This document shows, piece by piece, positions 35,570 through 48,785 of a DNA stretch of 64,000 bases. The position numbers and the translations under genes were made by a program. The stretch's first letter is position 1. Every line of letters starts with the position of its first letter. The stretch covers positions 1 through 64,000 of the forward strand of contig CAKAKS010000194.1 of the NCBI GenBank assembly GCA_916700875.1, given 5' to 3'. Source of the stretch: Sebastes aleutianus (lineage: Eukaryota > Chordata > Actinopteri > Perciformes > Sebastidae). A model generated the notes under the pieces. That model was not told the origin of the DNA, ran no database searches, and was given only the letters and a program-made list of their open reading frames with translations.

Positions 35570-36318
35570 TAGTGCTTTTAGTGCATGTGAACGTGCTCCA
35601 CTGGCTAGCTCATGTGGTGGAGACAGGGAGACAGATAAGAAGCAAAAACGCTGATGGACTCGAGCTTGTGGATCTGATAGACTTTATTAACACAGAATAA
35701 GGCAGAGACAACTCTGCAAGAAAGTCTATGTGGCATTCATTATGGCAAACGTTATTTTTATAAAACGATCACTATATCCTGAGAGTAGTTAATGAGACAG
35801 GTAATCTGTGGAAACTAATAATGTCCCTTTGTGTCCTCCTGTGCTCCCAATGGCATTAGATACATTTCCCCAGCCAAAGGAAAGCGACCAATCAGAGCCG
35901 AGCAGTCTTTGGGCATCTGTCAATCTCTGCACGCGAAGATCGTGAACTCTGATCAAATGTGAATCAATATTCTGTTACTGTAATGCCTATCTCTCACCTC
36001 AAATGTTTTCAGAACCATCTTGTCGTGTACTGTTTAGCTGGTAAATGAGAAAGTTTGCTCTGGCCGGTGGGCGGTGCTTGGTTTTGGCTCAACTGTTTTC
36101 AACATGGCGGCTTTCTCATTTTACAATTCACTAAAATATGTTTCTGAAAATGTGTCTCCCTAGTTTGACCGTCATTAGGAGCACTGGGAGGAGGCAGGGG
36201 AACATGCATTTTTTTCACAGATTATCTGTCTCGTGCACTACTGTCAGGATGTAGTGACCGTCTTATAAAAAATAACTTTTTATCATATTTGCTCAAAGTT
36301 ACCAAATGAAACTTTAAA
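35570..36318. mobile_element. Foldback element, unit 3 A-C intron
   Basis: Contains both arms of the foldback family (CATATTCTGTTAC-type inner ends and the CGGTGGGCGGTGCTTGG middle), with part of the right arm deleted after TAGTTTGACCG. Confidence 0.55.
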
Positions 36319-38122
36319 TATTTAGCTCAAATGTGTTTCTATTTCACAGAGTGGTGCTGTGTGAAGTCAAACAAACAGAGCGGCATTGTGGGACGCCCGG
36401 TAACTCTGCAGTGTCCCTATCCACCACAACACGGCCATAACAGGAAGTTCCTCTGTAAGGGAGACCACCGCAACAACTGCACAGACATGGTGACCAGTCA
36501 AAGCAGGTTCAAGCTTCAAGATGATGTTTCTTCCGGCTCTTTCTTGGTGACGATCAGAGAGCTGAAAGCAGGGGATGCTGGGATGTACTGGTGTGGTTCA
36601 GACTCACAGTGGAGTCCTGGAAAATACACCAAGATTCAACTGTCAGTAGGTACGAGTATGAAAAGAGCAATAGATATTACACCTGAGTATATGATAGTAA
36701 AAATGGATGCAGCTTTAAGTTACATCCAGGTTTGATCACCGCTGTCTAAACTTGGTGTCCTGCAGGTTCAGTTAGGTCATGTCTGGATCATGAAATCACT
36801 ATAAAATAATGGATTTAATCCTTCCTCCTTCCTCGTGGATTCCTGAGATTATGGATTATCAAATAATAGCAAAACTGCCTGTAAATTAAAAACAACAAGC
36901 TAACTATTGTGTTGGCTAACACAAGTAGCTCGCTACAGTTCGAGACAAAGGCCTAAATAAAAAGGATTTGTTTTGTTATGTGTTTATAAGTAGTTCACAA
37001 TTTGCACATTATAATTGCTTTCAAATATGCTGCTGTATGATACTTTACTGCCAGTTTATCATGTACAATACAGTGGTAGAGATTGAAGATGACATTTGGA
37101 AATCATCATAGGACCACTACGATGTCAACATTGTATTCTTCTGGTTGTTGATTGTTAACGACCCATGTCCTCCCTTGGAGCGTCATTTTATGTGTTTGGG
37201 CCAATCACAGATTAGCATGAAAAAAATGAAATACATTGAATTGTTAGAAGAGGCCCCAACCACCACTTTCTTGCCTGCCCTGCAGGTGTCGCTGTTTAAG
37301 CATTTTAATCAGAATTTCAAGAATTTCTCTCTTCTTTTTTCCAAAGAAGAGAGAAAAAATATTTTATAAATAATACTGAGATATTTCACTCTGGACCAAG
37401 TTGGTGGACTGGCCAACTGACCGACAAACATTGCTGTCCCCAGATCCCCACTGCTAGCATCGCAAAAAATAAGAATGTTTGCTAAGTGTACTAAGAAACT
37501 TTCTCTAACAGTCTTTCCACAGCAGACCATCACTGTGGTGGAACCTGTTGGATCACAATCAACACATACAGTATCCCTGGAAAACAGATCGAAGGTACGT
37601 GTGTGCCTGCGTGAACCCACAGTTAAACACAAACTGGCCATTTATAAAAAAGGAGCATGGAAACACCAAATGTTGTGAGGCCAGAGTTCTGATTTTCGGT
37701 GCCCCATCTCCTGTTAAGTGCTTGAGATTGTGATAACAGATATGTGAGGAATGTAGATCTGATGTGTGTTTTCAGGAAGTGTATAAGATATTTTTACTCT
37801 GTTCTGTTTTTTCGTCTTCTCAGAATCAGCACCCTTTGATCCTGTGGTTTTCATTGTGCCCGCTGTGATGCTCATACTGACATTTGCCCTGGTCATAGCT
37901 TATAAAGTTATAAAGTGCGAGGTACGTTTCACATACAAATGCATGGACAGAACCATGCACACACAGGCAAACACATACAGGTTTGCATGCAAACTGATTT
38001 TGTAACCATTTCTTATGCTGTGTGTTTCCAGAAGCCGGAGCCAACGTGAACAGAAACAAACCAAGGCAGCCGAAACAGAGGAAGTGGAAAGTGTAGCAGA
38101 TGTAAGAAAACTAAAGTCCAAA

Positions 38123-39008
38123 GCCTTGCTAATGGGCACAATAGGCTGCAATGTCCATTACAGTCCACATTACAAACATGGTTTATAGATGATTTTACTA
38201 TTAGTGTGGCTGAAAATGACATTTTTCTTTTGAGGGTGGTAGCCTACTACTGGAAGGGAGTGGCGCCATCAAAATCAAAAGGATTTTTACCCTTGAAACC
38301 ATGAATGTCACTGCAGTCTGCCTATTAGTCTTGGGTACTATTTAGACACAATTAGCTATAAGTGGTTGAGAAAAGCTCAGGTTTTAAAACTGAAGGGGTT
38401 TGTCCTCTTGGGAGCATGAATGTGCTCAAAGAATTTAAGGGTATGCCCATTGGATTTTGACATTTCTTGGGGTCAAGTGGACAATCTGGCCTGATGATGG
38501 CATCAGAGGAAAGGTCAGGAGGTCACCAAAAACATGAAAATGATTTCTTTGGTTGATGTGAGTATCTACTGGAAAATTAATGGCAGTTTTTCATTGAAAA
38601 CATTTTGAACCATGCTGTCTGTCTACCACTTTGGTGAAGACTGAAATATGTCAACAATTATTGGGTGGATTGCCATGAAGTTGTGTACGGACATTCAATG
38701 TCTCCAGAGGAATAATCATAATGACTTTGTTGATCCCCTGAGTTTTCATCTTGTTCAATCATCAGGTCAAAATTTCAATTTGTCCAATACTTTGGTTCAA
38801 TACGTAAAAACGCATGACATTCCCATCAGCCTCAGCTGTACTTTATGTTTAGTACTAATTAGCTAATTTTAGCATGCTAAGATGCTAAACCAAGATAGTA
38901 AATATGGTAAACTTGTTAAACATCAGCATGTTAGCATTGTCATTGTGAGCATGCTGGTGTTAGCATTTAGTGCAGCCTCACAAAGCTGCTACCACAAGTG
39001 TCACCAAA
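38123..39008. mobile_element. Repeat insertion in the last intron, unit 3
   Basis: Same insertion as in unit 2 at 30562, at the same position between exon 38032-38101 and the last exon. Confidence 0.65.
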
Positions 39009-39693
39009 ATTATTAGTAATCATTTCCCTTGGCCAGTGAATACTTACACCAGCAATCTGACCTGTAAATGGAAAACATGTCTTGCTCTGGACCAAAGTAC
39101 TGAGCAAATGAAATGACCAACCAACTGATTATTTGGCCATTTTAATGTGCATAATAATATGAATTATCGTCTGAGTAATGTTGCCCTCTTATGTGTTTAT
39201 TTTTGTTGATTCTTTTTCAGATTTATGCAAATCAAGACATAGCACTCTCAAAGCAAAGGTCCTCCAAACCGCAAAGCGCCAGTCAACACTATGATGATGC
39301 AGGTGAAATCCAACAAGAGTCTGTCTACCAAAACTACACCACAACAGATGATATCTACTGTAATCAAGTTCCTATTAAAGCCAATAGGAGATGAACAGCA
39401 TGCACATCTGTGATCAAACCTTGCATTTTTGGGTCACATCTGTACCCAAATGATCCGGTTTGTATTGTCTTAATTAACAGCTGACCAACACATATTCACA
39501 TACCGCTGTGGTCCAGTCATTGTCTGACTGAAAACCACAGTAATATTATTATTTGCACAGATTTGTCCATATATATGTAGTGCTTGTGTCCATTGCTTAA
39601 TTAATTACTTTAACTTGGATTTTACACTTTTACACTTTTTACGCTTTTACCTTTACGCTCATTATGATTGCTTATTGTTAATATAACAAACTG

Positions 39694-40366
39694 TTTAAAG
39701 GTATGATAAGTTACATTTGTCGTTTGGTGTTTGTAAAAACACCACATAAAAAGTTTGCCCCCCTCCTCCTCGGCTCAACGAGCCAAGAGAGAGAGAGAGA
39801 GCAGCGATGGTGGAGTGAGCTATAGAGTGAATGAAGAGAGGGAACGGGGTTAGTAAGAACAAAGCAGAGAATCAGAGAAATAAAACGTTATTTTCTGATT
39901 GTTTCACAGCGGTTACATTCTAAAGCACACACACAAGCAGCATCCTGTCCTCTGTGCTCGGTGTGTGTGCCTCGGTCAAACTGACACACCGATAGCAGTA
40001 CACAACAGCTGTTCTCATCCATCAAATACGGATGATTTGTATCTTACAGAGCTAAAGGGGGACTTGTGCCTCGGTATCAGTCACGAGGGGTGTGACAAAG
40101 TGGTGGTATTTGACGACCACACACACCCTGCACGCTGTTATTTGCTGGGGGTTACACCCCAACATGGGGCCTAGAGGCTGTTTGCAGATGCACAGAAGCG
40201 TCCCAAACACAGCAAAAAGAAAAAGAAAAGAGAAAATACAGCCAGAAGGCGGGGTCTCTGACACCACCACTCACTTCTAGTGGGTCATAAGTGATGCTTG
40301 AGAGGGGTTATTTTGTATTAGTCCATGCATTGTTTTTGAGAAGATGTCTGTATAGTATGCCTTTAA
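39694..40366. mobile_element. Spacer MITE, copy after unit 3
   Basis: Same inverted-ended element as at 23282. Confidence 0.7.
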
Positions 40367-40869
40367 CACACCTGCACTCCTTATAAGACATTGTAGATAA
40401 CCATTTCGGCTAAATACTCTAAATGTAAGTTACTTTCATGTATATATGTACCTTTAGTAAAAGTGAATAAATAAATAAAATAAACTAGAAAAGCCAATCT
40501 ATGTTGAAACAACTCATTACTATTTTTCTTTTTTTTTTTGCATTATATAACTGGGATATAAAAACAATATTGCCACATTGTCAGTGATTGTCAGTTCCAG
40601 ACATTTGATCAACTAAATTAAACAACTGATTCATCTTAGTAAATTAGAGCATGACACTATATTCCAGTGATATTCACAGAGAGAAAAACCACACACACAC
40701 ACACACATGCTCACAATTCAGTGGATTTTTATTCAGTTTTGTTTTGTTGCATTAAACTAAACTACAGTTTTGTTTTTTTTAACCGCAGATAGTTTGAGTA
40801 AACATGATTTGACGCTCACTTGATCTGACTGACAGCCTGAGCTGTACTGTAGTTCTCCTCAGATCAAGT

Positions 40870-40890
40870 CACTTCCTCCTGTCTATAAAA
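40870..40890 (+). promoter_or_regulatory. Candidate TATA box with ETS site, copy 3
   Basis: CACTTCCTCCTG then TATAAAA, about 1.1 kb before the unit 4 start codon, with no relic in between. Confidence 0.35.
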
Positions 40891-42000
40891 CACACTCACA
40901 CTTCTGGTTAGTGTGTCACAGTGAGCCCTCTGCTGGTGCTGTTTCACTGTTACACTGAATTCACTATGAGACACTGGTTTATACAGATGGAAGAATCAAT
41001 AGGCAATATTCCAGATTGCATAGCCCATTACTGTTATAACTATTTATCAGTCAATAAATATTGTTGACTTATGTATTAATCTGACAAAGTTTATTTAATT
41101 TTTTAAAATATATTTTTTTTACTGATTTTATTTTGTTTATTCTTGATTTTTTAATCATTCTAATGATGAGACAGAGGATGCAGCGCACCAAATGATAATC
41201 AATAGGCGTATTAGTGCGAACAAAAGCAAATTGAGGATACATTATTTGCAGTAGTTAGGTTTCGCCCTGTGACTTTCTGGTGAGTTGTCCAGGGTGTACC
41301 CAACCTCTCGCCCAGTGTTATCTAGGATCGGCTCCAGCCCCACCGGGACCCTGTAAGGATAAGTGGTTACAGATAATGGATAGATGGATAGTTAGGTTTC
41401 ACCTGCCTGTATGGCAATTTTCGACCTTTTTGTCAAGATTTTGGCTTACACAAAGTTCCTGTTTTTAGATAAATGTTTGCATGAGGTTTTGAATTTAGTT
41501 GTATGTTTAAGACCTGTCTTAATAATATTTAAAAGTAGTTAAAACTGTACCCCAGGAGATTTAGATATATAAATCATATTTTGAAAAAAATCACATAATT
41601 AGTTCATTTAAACCCCAATTTTTGATAAGTTTTCAATGTTCTTGACCAGTGAAAGGCTAAATAACAGTAGGCACACATGGATTAAGGATTAAATTGGATT
41701 AGGCCCTGAAAAAAAACTATAATTATTCTGGGGTCATTCTTCAGTTTTCACACTACTTCTTGACAGTAATGGGGCTGGAGCCGATCCCAGTGGGCCATTT
41801 AGAGTCACAAATTAACCTAACCTGCATGTCTTTGGACTGTGAGAGGAGAAAGAAGAACTGACGCATATTGTGGGTTTAACATTTACCCACATGATATGCT
41901 CAACATGTTATACACCGGACTGCAGTCTGTGCGAAGCCAACAGTCCACACCTTCACACAGTGAGACCATACTAGCTGTGGTTTCTGTTTCTTTGAAAACC

Positions 42001-45000
42001 ATGAAGATGCGGAAGGTTCAAAACCTGCTGTTCATCCTCTGCAGTAAGTTTATTTATTTATATGAAAATCATTTCAATGCAAATAAAAGTGTTTTAAATT
42101 GCTTTGACTTGGCATTGCTCTATTATGATCACAGCTGGCATTAATGTCCGTTAGTGTCTTAATTCATCTTGTAAATCAAACTCAAAGGGGTGAAAATGAT
42201 CATGATGTAGACAACAGATGTGCTGGGTGGTAAATGCACATATATGTGCACTCAGTTTAACTTAAAACAACTACAAGTTATATCACACAAAGCCTGTTTC
42301 CAGCGTTTCATTTCATGTTGTCTTCTCTTTGCAGTTATTCTCAGTTGTGTGACGAGTGCAGAAGAGGAGATCCATGTGTCTGGATATGAAGGGGGACAGG
42401 TTATAGTTTCTTGTCCCTATGGAGAGGGTTACGAGTCTTATGAGAAGTACCTGTGCAAGAATGACTGTGGCAACGATGATGTTCTTATTACAACGACGGA
42501 AGCAAATAAGAACAAATACTCCATCCATGATGACAAACAGAAACGAGTCTTCACAGCGACCATCTCTGATCTGAGTCGTACGGATGCTGGGACATACTGG
42601 TGTGGGGTGACCAGGAATGGAAAGGATATCTACACTGAAGTAAAGCTGGAAGTAGGCCAAGGTAGGTTAAAAAAAGTTGATACAGGTTGTCACCATAATG
42701 TATAATGGATATGAGGACATAGAACATTAAACAATTAGACTCATTTACAGTGGTGAAATTACATTTACACAAGTACTGTACATAAGTACAATTTGAGGTA
42801 TTTATACTTTCCATTTTCTACTACTTCATACTTGCTTCACAACATTAGAGGCAAATATTGTACTTTTTACTCCACTACATTTGTCTTACAGAAATAGTTA
42901 CTTTGCAGATTCATTTGTATATACAAAACATATGATCATCATCAAAATTGAGTGTTTTAGATTAAACCGGTATTTACCAGTAAGTAAAATTGTTTTAAAA
43001 AAAAATCATCCAAATTGATCGATTTTGCTGCGTGCTTACACGTTAATGAAAGGGGTCGTTCTGCTTGCCATGAGCTTTACTTACTTTCGAGGCTTTCACT
43101 ACGTTTACTGTAGCTAAAAATATTTCTGTATTTTGCTAAAAACCTGCAGTAGGCAGAAAGTTTTTGGCATCATTGGACAAAAATTCCATAATAATCATTC
43201 AACATATTGTGATTCAAGTGTTCTGAGAGAAAACTAGACTTCTGCACCTCCTCATGGCTCTGTTTTCAGGCTTTAAAAAATCGAGCCGGTGACAGGAGAC
43301 TTTGACTAATCACAGGTCATTTCCGTGAGAGAGAGCGTTCCTATTGGCTGTTCATTCAGCGGAGTCAGCTGTAAACCACTCGCGAACTCCGATCAAATGG
43401 TCGAACTAGGCAGTGCTGATCAAATATGAACTAATATTCTGTTACGGTCACATATTTCTCGTTTTCAGAAACATCTTGTCGTGTACTGTTTAGCTGTAAA
43501 ATGAGAGAGTGTGCTCCGGCTGGAGGGCGGTGCTTGGTATTTCCTCAACAGATCTCAACATGGCTGCTGGGTCACAAACTTTCTCATTTTACAGCTAAAC
43601 AGTAAACTACAAGATGTTTCTGAAAACATTTGAGGCAAGAAATAGGCATTACAGTAACAGAATATTGATTCATATTTGATCAGCGCTGCCTAGTTTGACC
43701 GTTTGATCGGAGTTCACGAGTGATTGACAGCTGCTCAGAGACAGTAAGGCTCCAGCTCGGCTCTGATTGGTTGTTTTCCTCCGGTCTGTGAAATCTTGCA
43801 GATGCCATTAGGAGCACCCTTGGACACCGAAGGACACAGAGACACATGATTTTATTCAGATTACCTGTCTCATGCACTACTGTCAGGATATAATGACCGT
43901 TTTATAAAAATAACTTTTTTTAATCATATTTGCTCCATTTCTACCCACTGCTGCTTTAAGTAAAATTTTAAAAGCCAATATTTTTACCTTGAGATATTTT
44001 CATGTAAAGAGTCTGAATACTTATATATATATATGTGCTTAACAATCTATGATGTTTATTTTGCTCTCAGATAGCTGTTGTGATGGATCCACCAAAGTCC
44101 AAAGTCATGAGGAGAGTTCGGTGTCCATCAGTTGTCAGTATGAGTCTAAGCACCAGAACGATCTGAAGTACATCTGCAGAGGAAACCAGCTCTCCACATG
44201 TCTGGAGAAGGCGCTAATCACCTCTGACAACACACAAAACGGACAGTTCAGACTCACAGATGAAAAGATGTTAAGGAAATTCACGGTGACCATTACCAGT
44301 TTGACCCAAAATAATTCTGGGCCGTATCTTTGTGGTGTCCATGGAAACACTGGCCTGGATGTTTTCTATGCTTTTGAGCTGGAAGTCAAAGGTGAGAGAT
44401 TTACCTCCTCATATTGTGGTAAACCATTATTTTTTACAGTATGTAAATCAGTTTTCTGTAAAATAGATATTGTGGAAAAATTACTAAAGATTTGATTTTA
44501 CTCTTGTCTGATTTGTCAAAATAAACTGGAAAAACAAAGTTCGGAAATTTGTGTTTGGTGGATTATTTCTCTGTTGTTACAATGCTAATTGGCATTGTAT
44601 TTTACATCGTTGGAAAGCCTGTATATTTACCTTCGCAATGATGTCCAACTTGTAACGATCATGCATTTGTGGGATGAGCAGTACAGCTGATTATGTGGGT
44701 AGCGCCCAAGAAAAATTTGCCAAAACGCTCCGTCAATGGTAAACAGTGTATTCTCCTGTTGGTGTTGACTCTTGTTTTGAGTTGTTTGGTGGATTGGATG
44801 ATTGAACTCTCTATCAGTAACAAGGAACAAACAAGACATATTGGCAATTTTACACTTTATTCATTTAATACACCGTCAGGAGCCTCAGTAGCTTCAATGA
44901 TGACAAGCCTTGTTTTGCCAGTGAGGGAGATGCCGCCCCACACCATGACACTGCCCCCACCAAAAGCTGTTACTCCATCGGTGCAACAATCAGCATAGCG

Positions 45001-47235
45001 TTGTCCACGTCGTCTCCATACATTGACCCTGCCATCCAACTTTCACAGACAGAACCTGGACTCATCACTGAACATGACATTCCCCCACATGTTCAGGTTC
45101 CATTGTCTGTGTTGTCGACACCAGCCCAAACGGGCCTGACGGTGAAGGGCAGTCATTGCAGGCTTCCTGGTAGCCTTATGAGAATACACTGTTTACCATT
45201 GGCAGAGCATTTTGGCAAATTTTTCTTGGGCGCTACCCACATAATCAGCTGTGCTGCTCATCCCACAAATGCATGATCGTTACAAGTTGGACATCATTGC
45301 GAAGGTAAATAAACAGGCTTTCCAACAATGTATAATACAAGGCCAATTAGCATTGTAACAACAGAGAAATAATCCACCAAACACAAGTTTCCGAACTTTG
45401 TTTTTCCAGTATATATCAAATATTTGAAGGAAAGGTGAATCATGCACATGCTGAATACAGGCTGCAGTGTTGACCCAAACCTCCTTCTCCTTCACAGAGT
45501 GGTGCTGTGTCAAGTCAAACAAACTGAGCGGCATTGTGGGACGCCCGGTAACTCTGCAGTGTCTCTATCCATCACAACACAGGCATAACAGGAAGTTCCT
45601 GTGTAAGGGAGACCACCGCAACAACTGCACAGACATGGTGACCAGTCAAAGCAGGTTCATGCTACAAGAAGATGTTTCTTCCGGCTCTTTCTTGGTGACG
45701 ATCAGAGAGATGAAAGCAGGGGATGCTGGGACGTACTGGTGTGGTTCAGACTCACAATGGAGTACTGGAAACTACACCAAGATTCAACTGTCAGTAGGTA
45801 CGAGTATGAAAAGAGCAATAGATATTACACCTGAGTATATGATAGTAAAAATAGCTCTAAGTTACATCCAGGTTTGATCACTGCTGTATAAATTTGGTAT
45901 CCTGTAGGTTCAGTTAGCTCTTGTCTGCATCATATCTCCATGAAATAATGGATTTTAATAGTGCTTTAACTGCATATGAACGTGCTCCACTGGCTAGCTC
46001 ATGTGTTGGAGACATGGAGACAGATAAGAAGCAAAAACGCTGATGGACTCGAGCTTGTGGATCTGATAGACTTTATTAACACAGTTAATTCAGTAATTCC
46101 ATGTCAATCCTTTAAATAGTTGTTGAGATACTCAGCAGACTTGACCGAAACTGTCCGACAAACATTGCTGTCCCAGCTGCTAGCATCGCAAAAAATAAGA
46201 ATGTTTGCTAAGTGTACTAAGAAACTTTCTCTAACAGTCTTACCACAGCAGACCAGCACTGTGGTGGAACCTGTCGGATCACAATCAACACATATCCCTG
46301 GAAAACAGATCGAAGGTACGTGTGTGCCTGCGTGAACCCACAGTTAACACAAACTGGCCATTTATAAAAAGGGAGCATGGAAACACCAAATGTTGTGAGG
46401 CCACAGTTCTGACAATTGGTGCCCTTTCTGCTGTTTAGTGCTTGAGATTGTGATAACAGATATGTGAGGAGTGTAGATCTGATATGTGTTTCCAGGAAGT
46501 GTATAAGATATTTTTACTCTGTTCTGTTTTTTTGTCTTCTCAGATGCAGCACCCTTTGATCCTGTGGTTTTCATTGTGCCCGCTGTGCTGCTCATACTGA
46601 CATTTGCCCTGGTCATGGTTTTTAAATACAAATGTTATAAAGTGCGAGGTACGTTTCACATACAAATGCATGCACAGAACCATGCACACACAGGCAAACA
46701 CATACACATATGCATGCAAACTAATTGTGTAACTATTTCTTATGCTGTGTGTTTCCAGGAGCTGGAGCAAACGTGAACAGAAACAGAACAGAGGCAGCCG
46801 AAACAGAGGAAGTGATAAGTGTAGCAGATGTAAGAAGGCTAAAATCCAAAATTATTAGTAATCATTTCCCTTTGCCAATGAATACTTACATATGCAATCT
46901 GACCTGTAAATGGAAAAAATGTCTTGCTCTGGACCAAAGTACTGAACAAATGAAATGACCAACCAACTGATTATTTGGCAATTTTATTGTGCATAATAAT
47001 ATGAATTATCGTCTGAGTAACGTTGCCCTCTTATGTGTTTATTTTTGTTGATTTTTTTCAGATTTATGCAAATCAAGACATAGCACTCTCAAAGCAAAGG
47101 TCCTCCAAACCGCAGAGCGCCTGTCAACACTATGATGATGCAGGTGAAACCCAACAAGAGTCTGTCTACCAAACCTACACCACAACAGATGATATCTACT
47201 GTAATCAAGTTAATATTACAGCCAATAGGAGATGA
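42001..47235 (+). CDS. Unit 4: CD300/pIgR-like receptor, three Ig domains
   Basis: Exons: 42001-42043 signal (MKMRKVQNLLFILC); 42335-42661 A; 44071-44391 B; 45498-45797 C; 46238-46315 stalk; 46544-46648 transmembrane; 46759-46829; 47062-47235 with TGA. Borders are GT-AG, the phases agree and the frame is 472 residues. Exon A is closest to unit 1 (KYLCKNDCGNDDVLITTTEA). The single C is of the C1 subtype (RFMLQEDVSS, WSTGNYTKI). Exon B matches units 1 and 5. The transmembrane segment is uncharged. In the tail VYQNY has become VYQTY, so one of three Y-x-N motifs is lost, while IYANQD and IYCNQV remain. A Tc1-like element sits in the B-C intron and a foldback element in the A-B intron. It looks functional. 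Confidence 0.85.
43139..43965. mobile_element. Foldback element, unit 4 A-B intron
   Basis: Orthologous in position to the unit 1 copy at 14037 and longer (extra GTGAGAGAGAGCGTTCC and GAAGGACACAGAGACAC parts). Its right flank shows the uninterrupted target of the LINE found in unit 1. Confidence 0.7.
44524..45412. mobile_element. Tc1/mariner-like element with long inverted ends
   Basis: The ends are inverted: ACTGGAAAAACAAAGTTCGG on the left and CCGAACTTTGTTTTTCCAG on the right. The inverted match extends inward for roughly 200 bases through GTGTTTGGTGGATTATTTCT and GTGGGTAGCGCCCAAGAAAA. Unit 1 and unit 5 have the empty site (GTCAAAATATATCAAAT), which fits a TA target. The core holds a broken Tc1 transposase on the minus strand. 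It is inserted in the B-C intron of unit 4 only. Confidence 0.85.
44857..45170 (-). pseudogene. Tc1-like transposase fragment
   Basis: Read on the minus strand, it gives NVMFSDESRF, containing the first acidic residue of the DDE triad, then an in-frame TGA a few codons on. After that come DGRVNVWRRRGQRYAD and GGGSVMVWGGISLTGKTRL, hallmarks of Tc1 transposases. The N-terminal DNA-binding part and the C-terminal DDE residues are missing, so it is inactive. Confidence 0.8.
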
Positions 47236-47535
47236 ACAGCATGCACATCTGTGATCAAATCTTGCATTTTTGGGTCACATCTGTACCCAAATGATCCGGT
47301 TTGTATTGTCTTAATTAACAGCTGACCAACACATATTCACATACCGCTGTGGTCCAGTCATTGTCTGACTGAAAACCACAGTAATATTATTATTTGCACA
47401 GATTTGCTCAGATATATGTAGTGCTTGTGTCCACTTGCCTTAATTAATTACTTTAACTTTGATATTACACTTTTACACTTTTTACGCTTTACCTTTACGC
47501 TCATTATGATTGCTTATTGTTAATATAACAAACTG

Positions 47536-48263
47536 TTTAAAGGTATGATAAGTTACATTTGTCGGTTGGTGTTTGTAAAAACACCACATACAAAGTTTGC
47601 TCCCTCCTCATCGGCTCAACGAGCAAAGAGAGAGAGAGCAGCGATGGTGGAGCGAGCTATAGAGTGAATGAAGAGAGGGAACGGCGTTAGTGAGAACAAC
47701 GCAGAGAATCAGGGGAAAAAAAGTTATTTTCTGATTGTTTCACAGCGGTTACATTCTAAAGCACACACACAAGCATCATCCTGTCCTCTGTGCTCGGTCT
47801 GTGTGCCTCCGTCAAACTGACACACCGATAGCAGCACACAACAACCACTGTACACATTAGAGGAGAGACAGAGGAACAGGGGAACTCGCAGCGATGTAAG
47901 AAACCCGTTCTCATCCGTCAAATACGGCCAATTTGTATCTTACAGAGCTAAAGGGGGACTTGTGCCTCGGTATCAGACGTCTAGGGGTGTGACAAAGTGG
48001 TGGTATTTGACGACCACACACACCCTGCACGCTGTTATTGGCTGGGGGTTACACCCCAACGTGGGGCCTAAAGGCTGTTTGCAGATGCACAGAAGCGTCC
48101 CAAACACAGCAAAAATAAAAAGAAATGAGAAAATACAGGCAGAAGGCGGGGTCTCTGACACCACCACTCACTTCTAGTGGGTCATAAGTGATGATTGAGA
48201 GGGGTTATTTTGTATCAGTCCATGCATTGTTTTTGAGAAGATGTCTGTATAGTATGCCTTTAA
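47536..48263. mobile_element. Spacer MITE, copy after unit 4
   Basis: Same inverted-ended element as at 23282, and like that copy it keeps the ACCACTGTACACATTAGAGG segment missing from copies after units 2, 3 and 5. Confidence 0.7.
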
Positions 48264-48764
48264 CACACCTGCACTCCTTATAAGACATTGTAGATAACCA
48301 TTTCAGCTAAATACTCTAAATGTAAGTTACTTTCATGTATATATGTACCTTTAGTAAAAGTGAATAAATAAATAAAATAAACTAGAAAAGCCAATCTATG
48401 TTGAAACAACTCATTACTATTTATTTATTTATTTTTTGCATTATATAAATGGGATATAAAAACAATATTGCCACATTGTCAGTGATTGTCAGTTCCAGAC
48501 ATTTGATCAACTAAATTAAATAACTGATTCATCTTAGTAAATTAGAGCATGACACTATATTCCAGTGATATTCACAGAGAGAAAAACCACACACACGCAC
48601 ACACATGCTCACAATTCAGTGGATTTGTATTCATTGTTTTGTTGCATTAAACTAAACTAAAGTTTTGTTTTTTTTAACCGCAGATAGTTTGAGTAAACAT
48701 GATTTGACGCTCACTTGATCTGACTGATAACCTGAGCTGTACTGTAGTTCTCCTCAGATCAAGT

Positions 48765-48785
48765 CACTTCCTCCTGTCTATAAAA
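48765..48785 (+). promoter_or_regulatory. Candidate TATA box with ETS site, copy 4
   Basis: CACTTCCTCCTG then TATAAAA, about 1.1 kb before the unit 5 start. Confidence 0.35.

Larger units (their letters stand above)
34532..39394 (+). pseudogene. Unit 3: CD300/pIgR-like receptor pseudogene
   Basis: Exons: 34532-34858 A; 36350-36649 C; 37512-37594 stalk; 37824-37921 transmembrane; 38032-38101; 39221-39394. The signal exon is gone: the spacer word GGAGAGACAGAGTT at 34281-34294 joins the middle of intron 1 directly. The stalk has a 5-base insertion (CAGTA), the transmembrane exon lacks 7 bases between two TTATAAAG repeats, and the next exon lacks 1 base in its A run. The frame runs to a TGA inside the transmembrane exon. 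The net change is -3, so the last exon is back in frame, but the membrane segment is lost. Exons A and C are intact, and A is chimeric. If an upstream ATG in intron 1 were used, a soluble two-Ig protein is conceivable. Confidence 0.8.

Noticed and set aside
44693..45276. Plus-strand open frames across the 44.7-45.3 kb region
   Set aside because: This is the Tc1-like element. Only the minus strand shows transposase motifs.
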